This document shows, piece after piece, positions 42,191 through 51,260 of a stretch of DNA of 64,000 nucleotides. Within the stretch, counting starts at the first letter, position 1; each line of letters starts with the position of its first letter. This stretch comes from Neorhizobium huautlense (GTDB taxonomy: Bacteria; Pseudomonadota; Alphaproteobacteria; Rhizobiales; Rhizobiaceae): NCBI RefSeq assembly GCF_030811685.1, contig NZ_JAUSRF010000025.1, positions 1 to 64,000 on the forward strand, written 5' to 3'. A program made the position numbers and the translations under genes. The notes below the pieces were generated by a model, which saw nothing but the letters and a program-made list of their open reading frames with translations, made no database searches and had not been told where the DNA came from.

Positions 42191-43561
42191 ATGACCACAC
42201 CCGTGACCAAGCCGGATGATTCGGCCGAGCCGAAAACCGAACTCAACCGCATGATCGGCCCCGGCCTTTTGCTTCTCTTCATCGTCGGCGATATTTTGGG
42301 GACAGGCATCTATGCGCTCACCGGTCAGGTGGCGGCGGAAGTTGGCGGTGTCGTCTGGCTGCCCTTCCTGATCGCCTTCGCCGTGGCACTGGTCACCGCC
42401 TGCAGCTATCTCGAACTCGTCACCAAATATCCGCAGGCCGCCGGCGCCGCGCTCTATACGCACAAGGCGTTCGGAGTGCACTTCATTACCTTCATCGTCG
42501 CTTTTGCGGTCATGTCGTCGGGCATCACGTCAGCCTCGACGGCGTCGCGCGCCTTCGCCTCCAATTTCACCGCAGCAACCGGGTTCGATTTCGGCGCTTA
42601 TGGTGTCACCGGCGTGGCGCTGTTCTTCATCGCTGCCGTCGCCCTCATCAATTTCCGTGGTGTCGGTGAAAGCGTGAAGATGAATGTGCTGCTGACGGTG
42701 GTGGAACTCACCGGTCTGTTCATCATCATCGGCATCGGTTTCTGGGCGATCGGCAATGGCCAGGGCGATGTTTCGCGTGTCTGGACGTTTGAACCGGCAG
42801 GGGATCACGGTGTCATCTGGTCGGTGGTGGCCGCCACCACACTCGCATTTTTCGCCATGGTCGGCTTCGAGGATTCGGTCAACATGGCCGAGGAGTGCAA
42901 ACAGCCGAGCCGCATCTTTCCAAAAGTGCTGCTGGGCGGCCTCATCATCACCGGCGTCATCTATATCCTCGTTGCCATCTCGGCCATCACGCTGGTTTCC
43001 GCCGCCGATCTCGGCGAAGGCGAAACGCCGCTCCTGAAGGTCGTGCAGGCGGGTGCGCCGAACTTCCCGATCAGCATTTTTGGCGTCATCACCATGTTCG
43101 CGGTGGCCAATTCGGCGCTGATCAACATGATGATGGCGAGCCGCCTAATCTATGGCATGAGCCGCGAGGGCGTGCTGCCAGCGTCACTCGGCAAGGTACA
43201 CAAATCGCGCCGCACGCCCTATGTCGCCATCGGTTTCACGACACTGCTCGCCATCGGCCTCATCACCTTCGCCGGCGGCGTGAAGGAGCTTGGCGGCACT
43301 ACCGCGCTTCTGCTGCTCGGCGTTTTTGCCCTCGTCAACGTCGCGGTTCTGGTTCTGCGCAAGGACACGGTGGGCCACAAACACTTTCGTACGCCGACGT
43401 TCCTGCCGGTCATCGGTGCGGCCAGCTGCCTCTTCCTCGTCGGCCCATGGACCGGCCGCGAGCCGGTGCAATACACGATCGCCGCCATCCTGCTCGCCAT
43501 CGGCGTTGTGTTGTGGTTCGCGACGGTGCGGTTCATGAAGGCGCAGGCGCAAACGGCCTGA
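42191..43561 (+). CDS. APC-family amino acid/polyamine permease
   Basis: A 456-residue membrane protein with about 12 hydrophobic segments. MIGPGLLLLFIVGDILGTGIYALTGQVAAEVGG is the first APC helix with the unwound GxG segment, and FFAMVGFEDSVNMAEECKQPSRIFPK is the helix 6 region conserved in this family. GGAGGAGGAAG lies just upstream of the ATG at 42191. It is preceded by a 150-base gap, so it probably has its own promoter. Substrate is unknown; amino acid, amine or polyamine are the family options. Confidence 0.85.
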   Translation: MTTPVTKPDDSAEPKTELNRMIGPGLLLLFIVGDILGTGIYALTGQVAAEVGGVVWLPFLIAFAVALVTACSYLELVTKYPQAAGAALYTHKAFGVHFITFIVAFAVMSSGITSASTASRAFASNFTAATGFDFGAYGVTGVALFFIAAVALINFRGVGESVKMNVLLTVVELTGLFIIIGIGFWAIGNGQGDVSRVWTFEPAGDHGVIWSVVAATTLAFFAMVGFEDSVNMAEECKQPSRIFPKVLLGGLIITGVIYILVAISAITLVSAADLGEGETPLLKVVQAGAPNFPISIFGVITMFAVANSALINMMMASRLIYGMSREGVLPASLGKVHKSRRTPYVAIGFTTLLAIGLITFAGGVKELGGTTALLLLGVFALVNVAVLVLRKDTVGHKHFRTPTFLPVIGAASCLFLVGPWTGREPVQYTIAAILLAIGVVLWFATVRFMKAQAQTA

Positions 43562-43620
43562 TTTGTTTTGGTGATCCGGTGGGCATGATTCTCCCGCCGG
43601 GTGCCCCCATCTTCGCAAGG

Positions 43621-43650
43621 AAAAGGCGGCAACCTGAACAGTCGCCGCCT
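43621..43650 (-). terminator. intrinsic terminator of the SDR gene
   Basis: On the minus strand AGGCGGC (43650-43644) pairs with GCCGCCT (43630-43624), and TTTTCC follows. It lies directly after the stop of the SDR gene at 43657 and could also stop transcripts from the APC permease. Confidence 0.65.
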
Positions 43651-43656
43651 CAAATC

Positions 43657-44409
43657 TCACATACCGGCTTCGGTCATCCAGAGCTCGGCGTCGGCGCCGC
43701 CGGGAATACGAAGCGGGGCGGATAGGTCCGTGGCCGCGCGCCAGACGGCTTCCGCCACATCGGGTGCATAGGTCACGGGTCCCGTATCTTCCTGCACGGC
43801 TTTCACGAACTGCTGAAGCAAGGGCGCATAATCCGCATTGTCCATTCCGCGCAGGTGAGGGCGCGCATTCTCCCCGAAACGGGTCTGCGGTGAACGGCCC
43901 GGCAGAACGATATGCACCCGAACGCCAAAAGGCTCCATCTCGATCGCCAGGGATTCCGTAAATGCGTTCACCGCTGCCTTGCTGGCTCGATAGACGCCGA
44001 TCACCGGCAGGGGCTTCACGGTCACCGTTGAGGTGACGTTGATGATGACGCCCGCCCGGCGCTGGCGCATCTGCGGCGCTACGGCCTGAATCATCTCCAA
44101 TGTGCCGATCGTGTTCGTCTGGAACAGCGATTGCACCGTTTCCGGCGCTGTAAGCTCGACCGGCGCGGGCGCTCCAAAACCAGCATTGTTGACGAGGACG
44201 TCGATCGGTCCCGCATTTTTGACGACATCAGCGATGCTCTCTGAATCGGTGACGTCGAGAGCAAGAATGCGCAGACGCTCGGATGGCGGCAACAGGTCCG
44301 GGTTGGGCTTGCGCATCGTCGCGATCACGTCCCATCCCCGTTCGAGAAACAGTTTCGCGGTCTCAAGACCAAAGCCGGACGAACAACCGGTAATCAATAT
44401 CGTGGACAT
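43657..44409 (-). CDS. SDR-family oxidoreductase
   Basis: A 250-residue classical short-chain dehydrogenase. TGCSSGFGLETAKLF is the NAD(P)-binding glycine motif, NNAGFG the stabilising motif, and INVTSTVTVKPLPVIGVYRASKAAV holds the catalytic Ser and Tyr-x-x-x-Lys (YRASK). ATMRKP after the second beta strand has an arginine consistent with NADP preference. It is divergent from an AraC-family regulator with a 98-base AT-rich gap, a usual regulator-target layout. The substrate is unknown. Confidence 0.9.
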   Translation of the reverse strand: MSTILITGCSSGFGLETAKLFLERGWDVIATMRKPNPDLLPPSERLRILALDVTDSESIADVVKNAGPIDVLVNNAGFGAPAPVELTAPETVQSLFQTNTIGTLEMIQAVAPQMRQRRAGVIINVTSTVTVKPLPVIGVYRASKAAVNAFTESLAIEMEPFGVRVHIVLPGRSPQTRFGENARPHLRGMDNADYAPLLQQFVKAVQEDTGPVTYAPDVAEAVWRAATDLSAPLRIPGGADAELWMTEAGM

Positions 44410-44507
44410 CAGCTTCTCCTGAATAAAAGCAATGAAGCCATGGTAGTGACGCAGCGTAAGACTTTATATATTCTAAAATCCTCATTTCTTTAGCGATAGT
44501 CCTGGTC

Positions 44508-45416
44508 ATGTCCATCGATCCCCTTGCCGAAATCGTCACGTTGCTGCAGCCCAAGGCGCGTTTTTCGAAACTGGTCGAATGCGCCGGTGTCTGGCGGATC
44601 GAGCGGGAGGCGACGGGCGAACCGTTTTATTGCGCCATCCTCGAGGGACGTTGCCGCGTCAGGTTCGGTGGAGGCCAGCCGTTCACGCTGCAGGCCGGCG
44701 ATTTTGTGCTCGTGCCGGCCATGCGCGATCTTGCCAATGAGAGCATCGACGCGCCGGCCGATCTCAAGGCCATGTTTCCTACTCCGCTCGACGACGGTCG
44801 TTTTCGCGTCGGCAACCTTGAAGGAGCGGCCGATCTGCGCATGCGCATAGGCCATTGCAGTTTTGGCTCGCCGGATGCGGCCTTGCTGGCTCCTCTCCTG
44901 CCGGATGTGGTTATCGTTCGCGATGAACCACGGCTTGCAACGCTGATGCAGCTGGTCGGTGAGGAAACACGCGGGCAGCGGCCAGCGCGCGAACTCGTGC
45001 TGGAGCGACTGCTGGAAGTGTTGCTGATCGAAGCCTTGCGATCAGGCACACAAGCCACCGCATCGCCGGGCCTCAGCCGTGGCCTTGCCGATGAACGCCT
45101 GTCGGCAGCGCTGCACGCCATGCATGCGCGCCCCGCTCATCCGTGGACGATCGCCGATCTGGCCACAGAAGCCTCACTGTCCAGATCGGCATTTTTTGCC
45201 CGTTTCAGCCGCATCGTCGGCCTGCCGCCGATGGAATATCTGCTGGTGTGGCGCATGGCGCTTGCCAAGCAATTGTTGCGGGGCCGCGAGATCGGCATGG
45301 ATGACGTGGCTGAACGCGTGGGCTACGGCTCCGCAAGCACGTTCAGCGTCGCATTTGCAAGGCATGCAGGCGTGCCGCCGGCACGGTATGCCCGCAGCCA
45401 ATTGAGACAGGAATGA
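44508..45416 (+). CDS. AraC-family transcriptional regulator with cupin domain
   Basis: A 302-residue regulator. The N-terminal half is a cupin-type ligand domain (FYCAILEGRCRVRFGGGQPFTLQAGDFVLVP, about residues 40-75). The C-terminal 100 residues carry two AraC helix-turn-helix units: WTIADLATEASLSRSAFFARFSRIVGLPPMEYLLVWRM and MDDVAERVGYGSASTFSVAFARHAGVPPARY. It is transcribed divergently from the SDR gene and probably controls it. Confidence 0.88.
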   Translation: MSIDPLAEIVTLLQPKARFSKLVECAGVWRIEREATGEPFYCAILEGRCRVRFGGGQPFTLQAGDFVLVPAMRDLANESIDAPADLKAMFPTPLDDGRFRVGNLEGAADLRMRIGHCSFGSPDAALLAPLLPDVVIVRDEPRLATLMQLVGEETRGQRPARELVLERLLEVLLIEALRSGTQATASPGLSRGLADERLSAALHAMHARPAHPWTIADLATEASLSRSAFFARFSRIVGLPPMEYLLVWRMALAKQLLRGREIGMDDVAERVGYGSASTFSVAFARHAGVPPARYARSQLRQE

Positions 45417-45464
45417 GTGTCGGGGTGTTTGGTGGTAGCGCGTAAGCCGTTGTCGATTGTCTAC

Positions 45465-46442
45465 TTACCCAAACCGATCCCGCCAAGCGCCTTGAGCGCC
45501 TTCCACCGGAAGCGCCGTTGCCTCGAAAACGCCGCGCGCAATCGCCCGTGCCGTCACCAGCGTCGCCAGATGAAAGATCTCCATCAGTTCCGCGACATCC
45601 GCCACCGGTTTTTCAGCCGTGGCGGCGGCAAACATCGTGTCGCCGTCGAAGGGCAGGTGGGCGGGCAGCACGGCGCGGGCCAGTCCGTCATGGGCAAGAA
45701 TGGACAATCGGTGCGCCTGCGCCTTGGTCAGCACCGCGTCGGTTACCACGACGCCGATCGTCGTTGCCGTCACGTTGATGCCTTTCAGGCGCATATCGGT
45801 GTCGAAGGTGGTAGGCATGCCCAGCCCACCGAATTCTTTTCCCTGTTCGAACGGTGCCGCCCAGAAATGCGGGCCATCGCCGATCGTGGCGGATCCCAGT
45901 GCATTGGCTGCCACCAGAGCCGCCACCCTGTGCCCGGCTTTCGTTCTGGCGCTGGCCGAACCCAATCCACCCTTAAAGGTCGCTGTCGTCGCACCCGTTC
46001 CCGCGCCCACCGTGCCGAGTGCAAAATCGCCCTTCCCGATCGCTTCGAAAGCCTGAAAACCCATGTCGCGATAGGGGGAATGGCGACCCCAATCCTTGTC
46101 GCCGCCGTTGAGCAGATCCATCAGGATCGCCTGCGGCACGATCGGCACTTTTGTCGTGCCAACCGTCAAGCCGCGCCCGATTGCGCGCAGACCCGCCTGC
46201 ACGCCGCCGGCCGCATCCAGTCCGAAGGCCGAACCGCCTGACAGCACAAATGCATCCACCGTCTCGACCGTCATGGATGGGTCGAGAAGGGCGGTGTCCC
46301 GCCCACCCGGCGCGCCGCCGAGCACGCTGCCGGATGCGATCACCGGCCTTTCGAAAACGACGGCCGTTACGCCGGAGCCGAGCACGAGATCGGTGGCATG
46401 GCCAACGGCCACGCCCGAAATATCGGTCAGCAGGTTTTTCAT
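45465..46442 (-). CDS. P1-family (DmpA-like) peptidase
   Basis: A 325-residue Ntn-type peptidase of family S58/P1. The N-terminal GVAVGHATD, the VETVDAFVLSGGSAFGLDAAGGV segment and GTVGAGTGATTATFKGGLGSASA are family marks. The nucleophile revealed by autocleavage normally sits in a GxGxS-like region; VVVTDAVLTKAQAHRLSILAHDGLARAV follows. It starts 13 bases after the amaB-like aldehyde dehydrogenase stop on the same strand, so it is probably the third gene of that operon. It likely releases N-terminal amino acids from peptides or amides. Confidence 0.85.
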   Translation of the reverse strand: MKNLLTDISGVAVGHATDLVLGSGVTAVVFERPVIASGSVLGGAPGGRDTALLDPSMTVETVDAFVLSGGSAFGLDAAGGVQAGLRAIGRGLTVGTTKVPIVPQAILMDLLNGGDKDWGRHSPYRDMGFQAFEAIGKGDFALGTVGAGTGATTATFKGGLGSASARTKAGHRVAALVAANALGSATIGDGPHFWAAPFEQGKEFGGLGMPTTFDTDMRLKGINVTATTIGVVVTDAVLTKAQAHRLSILAHDGLARAVLPAHLPFDGDTMFAAATAEKPVADVAELMEIFHLATLVTARAIARGVFEATALPVEGAQGAWRDRFG

Positions 46443-46455
46443 CGGCGCATCGGCA

Positions 46456-47997
46456 TCAATCGATGTCGAATTTCACGCCCTGCGCCAAAGGCAGGGTGCG
46501 GCCGTAGTTCAGCGTGTTGGTGGCACGGCGCATATAGGCACGCCAGGCATCCGAACCCGATTCGCGGCCGCCGCCGGTTTCCTTCTCGCCACCGAATGCG
46601 CCGCCGATTTCCGCGCCCGAAGGACCGATATTGACATTGGCGATGCCGCAATCCGAGCCCTGCGAGGAGACGAACGTTTCCGCCTCGCGCATGTCGTTGG
46701 TGAAGATCGAGGAAGAGAGACCCTGCGGCACGTCATTGTGCAGGGCAATCGCGTCGTTGAAATCGGAATATCGGATCACATAAAGGATCGGCGCAAAGGT
46801 TTCGTCTTTTACCGGACCCGTCTGGCCCGGCATTTCAACGATGGCCGGTCGCACGTAATAGGCGTTCGCCGCATCGTCGGAGAGAACCCGCTCGCCGCCC
46901 GAAATTTTTCCGCCGGCGCTACGTGCTGCATCGAGTGCTGCCTGCATCTTCTCGAAAGCAGCCTTATCGATCAGCGGGCCGACGAGATTGCCTGCTGTCA
47001 GCGGGCTGCCGATCGTGACAGACTGGTAGGCCTTGATCAGGCGCGGCACCAGCTGGTCGTAAACGCTGTCATGCACGAACAGGCGACGCAGCGTCGTGCA
47101 GCGCTGGCCGGCAGTGCCCATGGCGGAGAAGGCAACGCCGCGCAGCGTCAGGTCGAGATCGGCGGTCGGGGTGACGATTGCGGCATTGTTGCCGCCGAGT
47201 TCGAGGATCGAGCGGCCAAACCGCTGTGCCACGCGCGGGCCAACGATACGGCCCATGGCGGTGGAGCCGGTGGCGGAAATCAGCGGCACCTTCTCATGGT
47301 CGACCAGCACTTCGCCGATTTCGCGGCCGCCGATCAGAAGCGTCGAAAGGTTTTCCGGCGCCTCGTAACCGGCATCGCGATAGCGTTTGACGGCCTTTTC
47401 GAAGATCGCCTGGGTGGCAAGCGCGGTCAGCGGTGTTTTTTCCGAAGGTTTCCAGACGGTGGAATTGCCACAGACCAGCGCCAGCGCCGAATTCCACGAC
47501 CAGACCGCGACCGGAAAGTTGAAGGCGGAAATGATGCCAACGACGCCGAGCGGATGCCAGGTCTCCATCATCCGGTGGTCGGCGCGCTCGGTGGCGATGG
47601 TCAGGCCATAAAGCTGGCGCGACAGGCCGACGGCGAAATCGCAGATGTCGATCATCTCCTGCACTTCACCGAGACCTTCCGATGTCACCTTGCCGACTTC
47701 GATGGACACGAGCTGGCCCAGCGCATCCTTGGCGGCGCGCAGTTCCTCGCCGAGAAGGCGGATCAGTTCGCCGCGCTTGGGGCCGGGCACCTTGCGCCAG
47801 CTAAGAAATGCCGTCTGGGCTTTCTCGATCGCAGCCTTTGCGTCGTCAGCGGAATGTTCCGGCAGCGCGCCGATCTGCTTGCCGGTGACGGGAGAGCGAA
47901 CGGCCAGGGTGCCGCCCTTGTAGCGGGAGGTTGCCACGCCGAGATCGGCAAGAATGCGGTCCACGTCGGCGGCGAGGTCGAGTGCGGCAAGGGTCAT
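46456..47997 (-). CDS. amaB: aldehyde dehydrogenase, ALDH7 type (piperideine-6-carboxylate dehydrogenase)
   Basis: A 513-residue NAD(P)-dependent aldehyde dehydrogenase. ISATGSTAMGRIV is the coenzyme region, ILELGGNNAAIV holds the general-base glutamate, and GTAGQRCTTLRRLFVHDSVYDQL contains the catalytic cysteine in the QRCTT form typical of ALDH7/antiquitin. Such enzymes oxidise alpha-aminoadipate semialdehyde/piperideine-6-carboxylate in lysine and pipecolate catabolism. The start at 47997 has GGAGACC just ahead. The oxidase gene lies 108 bases upstream on the same strand, which supports the AmaA-AmaB pairing known from pseudomonads. Confidence 0.82.
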   Translation of the reverse strand: MTLAALDLAADVDRILADLGVATSRYKGGTLAVRSPVTGKQIGALPEHSADDAKAAIEKAQTAFLSWRKVPGPKRGELIRLLGEELRAAKDALGQLVSIEVGKVTSEGLGEVQEMIDICDFAVGLSRQLYGLTIATERADHRMMETWHPLGVVGIISAFNFPVAVWSWNSALALVCGNSTVWKPSEKTPLTALATQAIFEKAVKRYRDAGYEAPENLSTLLIGGREIGEVLVDHEKVPLISATGSTAMGRIVGPRVAQRFGRSILELGGNNAAIVTPTADLDLTLRGVAFSAMGTAGQRCTTLRRLFVHDSVYDQLVPRLIKAYQSVTIGSPLTAGNLVGPLIDKAAFEKMQAALDAARSAGGKISGGERVLSDDAANAYYVRPAIVEMPGQTGPVKDETFAPILYVIRYSDFNDAIALHNDVPQGLSSSIFTNDMREAETFVSSQGSDCGIANVNIGPSGAEIGGAFGGEKETGGGRESGSDAWRAYMRRATNTLNYGRTLPLAQGVKFDID

Positions 47998-48105
47998 GTC
48001 GGTCTCCAGTTTTTGCGCTCCCCTTAAGATGAAGCGTCGTGATTGCGTGCAATGTACAAGTGGCGACGGCAGAGGCAATCGCGGTGAGGGATATTTGTTA
48101 TCCGG

Positions 48106-49389
48106 TCAAAACCGTTCGCCGGCCAAATGGGCGATCTGCGCGCCCGCTTCGTAATAGGCTTCCTTCAGCGGGCGCAGCGATGGCAATTTCGGATCGCTGA
48201 CCGGCAGCGGCATGTCCGCTTCGGGCAGGCGTCCCAGAATATGCTCGGCGAGAATCTTGCCGAATGTCGTGCCCGGCGCGATGCCGCGGCCGTTGTAACC
48301 ACAAAAACCGATAGCATTGCGATCAAACCTGTGCAGGCGCGGCAGGGCATTGTCGGTCATGCCGATCTGGCCATACCATTCCGCCTCGAATTCGACCTCG
48401 CCGAGCTGCGGAAACAGTCGCGCCAACGATCGTTTCGCCCATTTTTTATGGATGCCGGTGCCCGTGCCGCGCAGCGCGCCGACGCTGCCGAACACCAGCC
48501 GACCGCCCCGATCCATGCGGAAGGAGGAGAGGATCTCCTTCGTGTCCCAGCAGCCCTCGCGGCCAGGCATAATGGTGCGCAGAAGATTGTCGGAAAGCGG
48601 TCGTGTCGCCAGATTGAAATAGGGCAGGTGCACCTGCTCTTCGCGGGTCACGGCCCATGGCCCGATGCTGTAGGCATCAGTGGCGACGATCACCCAATCC
48701 GCCGAAATTTTTCCCTGCGCGGTGCGCACGACATGCTTTCCGGCGCTCTTTTCAGCCGAGATCACAGCGCTGCCGGTAAACAATCTTGCGCCTGCCTTGA
48801 CCGCCGCATGCGCCAGACCGCGCGCATAGGCCAGCGGCTGCAGCGTGCCGGCCCGCATGTCCAGAAGCGCACCGGCATAGGCGCTGCTTCCGACACGTCG
48901 TTCCGTTTCCGTGGCGTCGAGGATGGATACCGGTGCACCACGGCTCTGCCATTGGCGGGCGCGCTCCTCCAGTTCCTTCAAGCCGTCCGCACCCACGGCC
49001 AGATGCAGCGTGCCGTTTTCGACAAGCTCGCAGTCGATGTCATGTTTCCTGATCGTTTCCCGCACCAGCGCCGGGCCATTGCCCAAAAGGGTCAGTGCGC
49101 GTTCGCCGTAGACCGGCCCAAGCTCTTTTGGAAAATCATCGGGCATCACCCACATGCCGGCATTGATCAGCCCGACATTGCGTCCGGCTCCGCCAAAACC
49201 GATCTCGGTCGCTTCCAGTACGACGACGTTTGTGCCCGCCTCGGCCAGATGCAACGCCGCTGACAAGCCCGTATAACCGCCCCCCACGATCACCACATCC
49301 GCTGTCCCAGCGCCTTCAAGGCGCACCGTCACCGGCGCTGTCGGAGCCGTCTTTTCCCAAAGGCCGTGCGAACGTGGATTGTCGAGCAT
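48106..49389 (-). CDS. amaA: FAD-dependent oxidoreductase, AmaA-like (L-pipecolate oxidase type)
   Basis: A 427-residue DAO-family flavoprotein. VVIVGGGYTGLSAALHLAEAGTNVVVLEA is the FAD-binding Rossmann motif, GGAGRNVGLINAGMWV follows, and the C-terminal FCGYNGRGIAPGTTFGKILAEHILG closes the FAD site. Together with the ALDH7-type dehydrogenase downstream it would convert pipecolate to piperideine-6-carboxylate and on to aminoadipate. Substrate assignment rests on this pairing; other cyclic or N-methyl amino acids are possible. It is divergent from a LysR regulator. Confidence 0.75.
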   Translation of the reverse strand: MLDNPRSHGLWEKTAPTAPVTVRLEGAGTADVVIVGGGYTGLSAALHLAEAGTNVVVLEATEIGFGGAGRNVGLINAGMWVMPDDFPKELGPVYGERALTLLGNGPALVRETIRKHDIDCELVENGTLHLAVGADGLKELEERARQWQSRGAPVSILDATETERRVGSSAYAGALLDMRAGTLQPLAYARGLAHAAVKAGARLFTGSAVISAEKSAGKHVVRTAQGKISADWVIVATDAYSIGPWAVTREEQVHLPYFNLATRPLSDNLLRTIMPGREGCWDTKEILSSFRMDRGGRLVFGSVGALRGTGTGIHKKWAKRSLARLFPQLGEVEFEAEWYGQIGMTDNALPRLHRFDRNAIGFCGYNGRGIAPGTTFGKILAEHILGRLPEADMPLPVSDPKLPSLRPLKEAYYEAGAQIAHLAGERF

Positions 49390-49489
49390 GATGCGATATC
49401 CGGATGGCGCGATATCCTTAATCTTTACAGCGGCACGTGAACGGTGAATATCGACATGTTCTCAACAGGTCATTCGCTGGAGGAATGAC

Positions 49490-50416
49490 ATGCTGCCGCC
49501 AAGGCGCTTTTTTCCGTCCTTTTCACTGCTCATCGCGTTTGAAGCGGCTGCCCGCACCAGCAGCGTCACGGCCGCCGCCCGCGAACTCGGCCTCACCCAG
49601 AGCGCCGTCAGTCGCCAGATCGCCGCGCTCGAAGGCCAGCTGGGGGCAGCACTTTTCCTGCGCGAACGCCAGACGATCCGGCTGACGCTCGCCGGCGACA
49701 CCTATGCACGTGAGGTGCGGGAAGCCTTGCGGCGCATATCCAGCGCCTCGCTCAATCTGCGCGCCAACCCTTCCGGCGGCACGCTCAATCTCGCGGTCCT
49801 GCCGTTTTTCGGCACGCGCTGGCTCACACCGCGCATCGGTCGTTTTTCGGAAAAACATCCGGGCATGATGGTCAACCTGATCACCCGGCTGGAGCCTTTC
49901 GATTTTCGGTTCGACACGCTCGATGCGGCCATCCATTTCGGCGAGCCGCGCTGGCCGGGTGCCGATCTCACCTTCCTTCTGCAGGAAGACGTGATCCCCG
50001 TCTGTAGCCCGGATTTCAAGCTGCGGCGGGCGCTGACCGGGCCGGCTGACGTGCTGCGCGCGCCGCTTCTGCATCTCAATACGCGGCCGGATGCCTGGGA
50101 AACATGGTTTGCCAGTCGCGCCACGCCGTTCGATGCCCTGCACGGCATGTTGTTCGATCAGTTCGCGCCGATGGTGGAGGCGGCCGTGGCCGGGCTTGGG
50201 GCGGCGCTTCTGCCGCGTTTCCTGATCGGCCGCGAACTCGATCAGGGGCTTCTCGTGCCGGCCATCGAAAATGGCGGCGTGGAAACCGGCGGTTATCACC
50301 TCGCCTGTCCGCCGGATCGTGTCTCGTATCCGCCGCTCGCGGCTTTTAGAGCATGGCTGCTGGAAGAGGTTGCCGCTGATACAAAGATACGGGATCGCTT
50401 GCGAACGGAGGCCTGA
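49490..50416 (+). CDS. LysR-family transcriptional regulator (GcvA-like)
   Basis: A 308-residue regulator. FEAAARTSSVTAAARELGLTQSAVSRQIAALEGQLGAALFLRE is the N-terminal winged helix-turn-helix (about residues 15-60). The substrate-binding domain includes LPFFGTRWLTPRIGRFSEKHPG and AAVAGLGAALLPRFLIGREL. GGAGGAATGAC lies just ahead of the ATG. It is divergent from the amaA-like oxidase with a 100-base gap containing the direct repeat GATATCC (49396-49402 and 49407-49413 region), and probably controls it. Confidence 0.9.
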   Translation: MLPPRRFFPSFSLLIAFEAAARTSSVTAAARELGLTQSAVSRQIAALEGQLGAALFLRERQTIRLTLAGDTYAREVREALRRISSASLNLRANPSGGTLNLAVLPFFGTRWLTPRIGRFSEKHPGMMVNLITRLEPFDFRFDTLDAAIHFGEPRWPGADLTFLLQEDVIPVCSPDFKLRRALTGPADVLRAPLLHLNTRPDAWETWFASRATPFDALHGMLFDQFAPMVEAAVAGLGAALLPRFLIGRELDQGLLVPAIENGGVETGGYHLACPPDRVSYPPLAAFRAWLLEEVAADTKIRDRLRTEA

Positions 50417-50482
50417 TCGGCCAATAGTCGGACATTCAATCCTTGGCCGCTTGAATGCGGCCTGACCTATGGGACGTTTTTG

Positions 50483-50719
50483 ATGAAACCGATTTTCGTG
50501 CAATTGCGCTGCACTCCCGGCAAGACCTATGAGGTTGCCGATGCCATCTACAAGACCGAACTGGTCTCGGAGCTTTATTCCACCAGCGGTGACTGGGATC
50601 TTCTGGCCAAGGTCTATCTGCCGGAAGGCGAGGAGATCGGCCGTTTCGTCAATGAAAAGATCGCCTGCATTCCGGGCATCGAGCGTTCGCTGACGACGAT
50701 GACCTTCACCGCGTTCTGA
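50483..50719 (+). CDS. stand-alone Lrp/AsnC ligand-binding (RAM) domain protein
   Basis: A 78-residue protein consisting only of the Lrp/AsnC effector domain: PIFVQLRCTPGKTYEVADAI, ELYSTSGDWDLLAKVYLPE and IPGIERSLTTMTFTAF. No DNA-binding domain is encoded. Such SraA-like proteins form oligomers and bind amino acids. It lies 66 bases after the LysR gene on the same strand and near the amino acid catabolic genes, so it may modulate a full-length Lrp elsewhere. A strong terminator follows. Confidence 0.88.
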   Translation: MKPIFVQLRCTPGKTYEVADAIYKTELVSELYSTSGDWDLLAKVYLPEGEEIGRFVNEKIACIPGIERSLTTMTFTAF

Positions 50720-50747
50720 TTCGGCCAAAGCGAATCTGATCCAACAA

Positions 50748-50780
50748 AAAAGCCGCCCAACATGGAGCGGCTTTTATTGT
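50748..50780. terminator. bidirectional intrinsic terminator
   Basis: AAAAGCCGC (50748-50756) and GCGGCTTTT (50767-50775) form a perfect 9-bp stem with A/T tracts on both sides. It can end both the rightward RAM-domain transcript and the leftward small gene at 50836. Confidence 0.85.
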
Positions 50781-50835
50781 TTTCGGCCGGCTTTGCGGCG
50801 TTTTCGACAATATGGATCGATCATGCCTGACAAGA

Positions 50836-51033
50836 TCATACATGGACCGGGTTTGCGGCGCGCGAACGGGCCAGGTGATCATGAATGGCGAGCTTCACCT
50901 CGTCGGCAGAGCCGAAACGCTGCTCGTCCAGGTCGATGACGTGAAACTTCACGGCGATGAACTTCAACCGGTTGTCATCCGGCACGACGATCCCGACGGG
51001 CTCGCCGCCGTATTCTATAACTTGCTTTCGCAT
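50836..51033 (-). CDS. small conserved hypothetical protein, 65 aa
   Basis: A 65-residue cytoplasmic protein beginning MRKQVIEYGGEPVGIVVPDD and continuing with KFIAVKFHVIDLDEQRF. It resembles a short conserved protein often seen in Rhizobiaceae, of unknown function; that recollection is from general familiarity. GGAG lies 7 bases ahead of the ATG at 51033, which is preferred over a longer frame to 51072. An overlapping plus-strand frame (50812-51063) is judged a shadow. The bidirectional terminator at 50748 lies just beyond its end. Confidence 0.7.
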   Translation of the reverse strand: MRKQVIEYGGEPVGIVVPDDNRLKFIAVKFHVIDLDEQRFGSADEVKLAIHDHLARSRAANPVHV

Positions 51034-51129
51034 GGGCAGGCTCCAGCAGATACCGCGACATGAGGGCGGCACTGCGAAATGACTTAATTCAGAAAACCGA
51101 GGGTACTTGAGAACCGTAGACGGTGATCG

Positions 51130-51225
51130 TCACATTCGACAGCGCGGAGAGGAGACGCATTCCACGCGTTTAAGTCGACGCACGCCCGGTTTAAGAGTGG
51201 CGTTGACGCAGGTCATAATAATCAT
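51130..51225 (-). CDS. possible 31-aa small protein
   Basis: A short frame starts MIIMTCVNATLKPGVRRLK and has three cysteines. GGGAGA ends five bases ahead of its ATG, a better ribosome binding site than most genes here. There is no other support, and the length makes chance occurrence likely. Confidence 0.25.
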   Translation of the reverse strand: MIIMTCVNATLKPGVRRLKRVECVSSPRCRM

Positions 51226-51260
51226 GTCACTCTCCCTTTCTGGCGTTGCGTTAGGATCAA

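Noticed and set aside
46096-48027. A 643-codon plus-strand open frame opposite the aldehyde dehydrogenase and P1 peptidase genes
   Set aside because: Both minus-strand genes show clear family motifs, and the plus frame crosses their boundary without recognisable domains.
50812-51063. An 83-codon plus-strand frame over the small conserved gene
   Set aside because: The minus-strand reading has a proper ribosome binding site and a plausible conserved sequence; the plus reading has neither.
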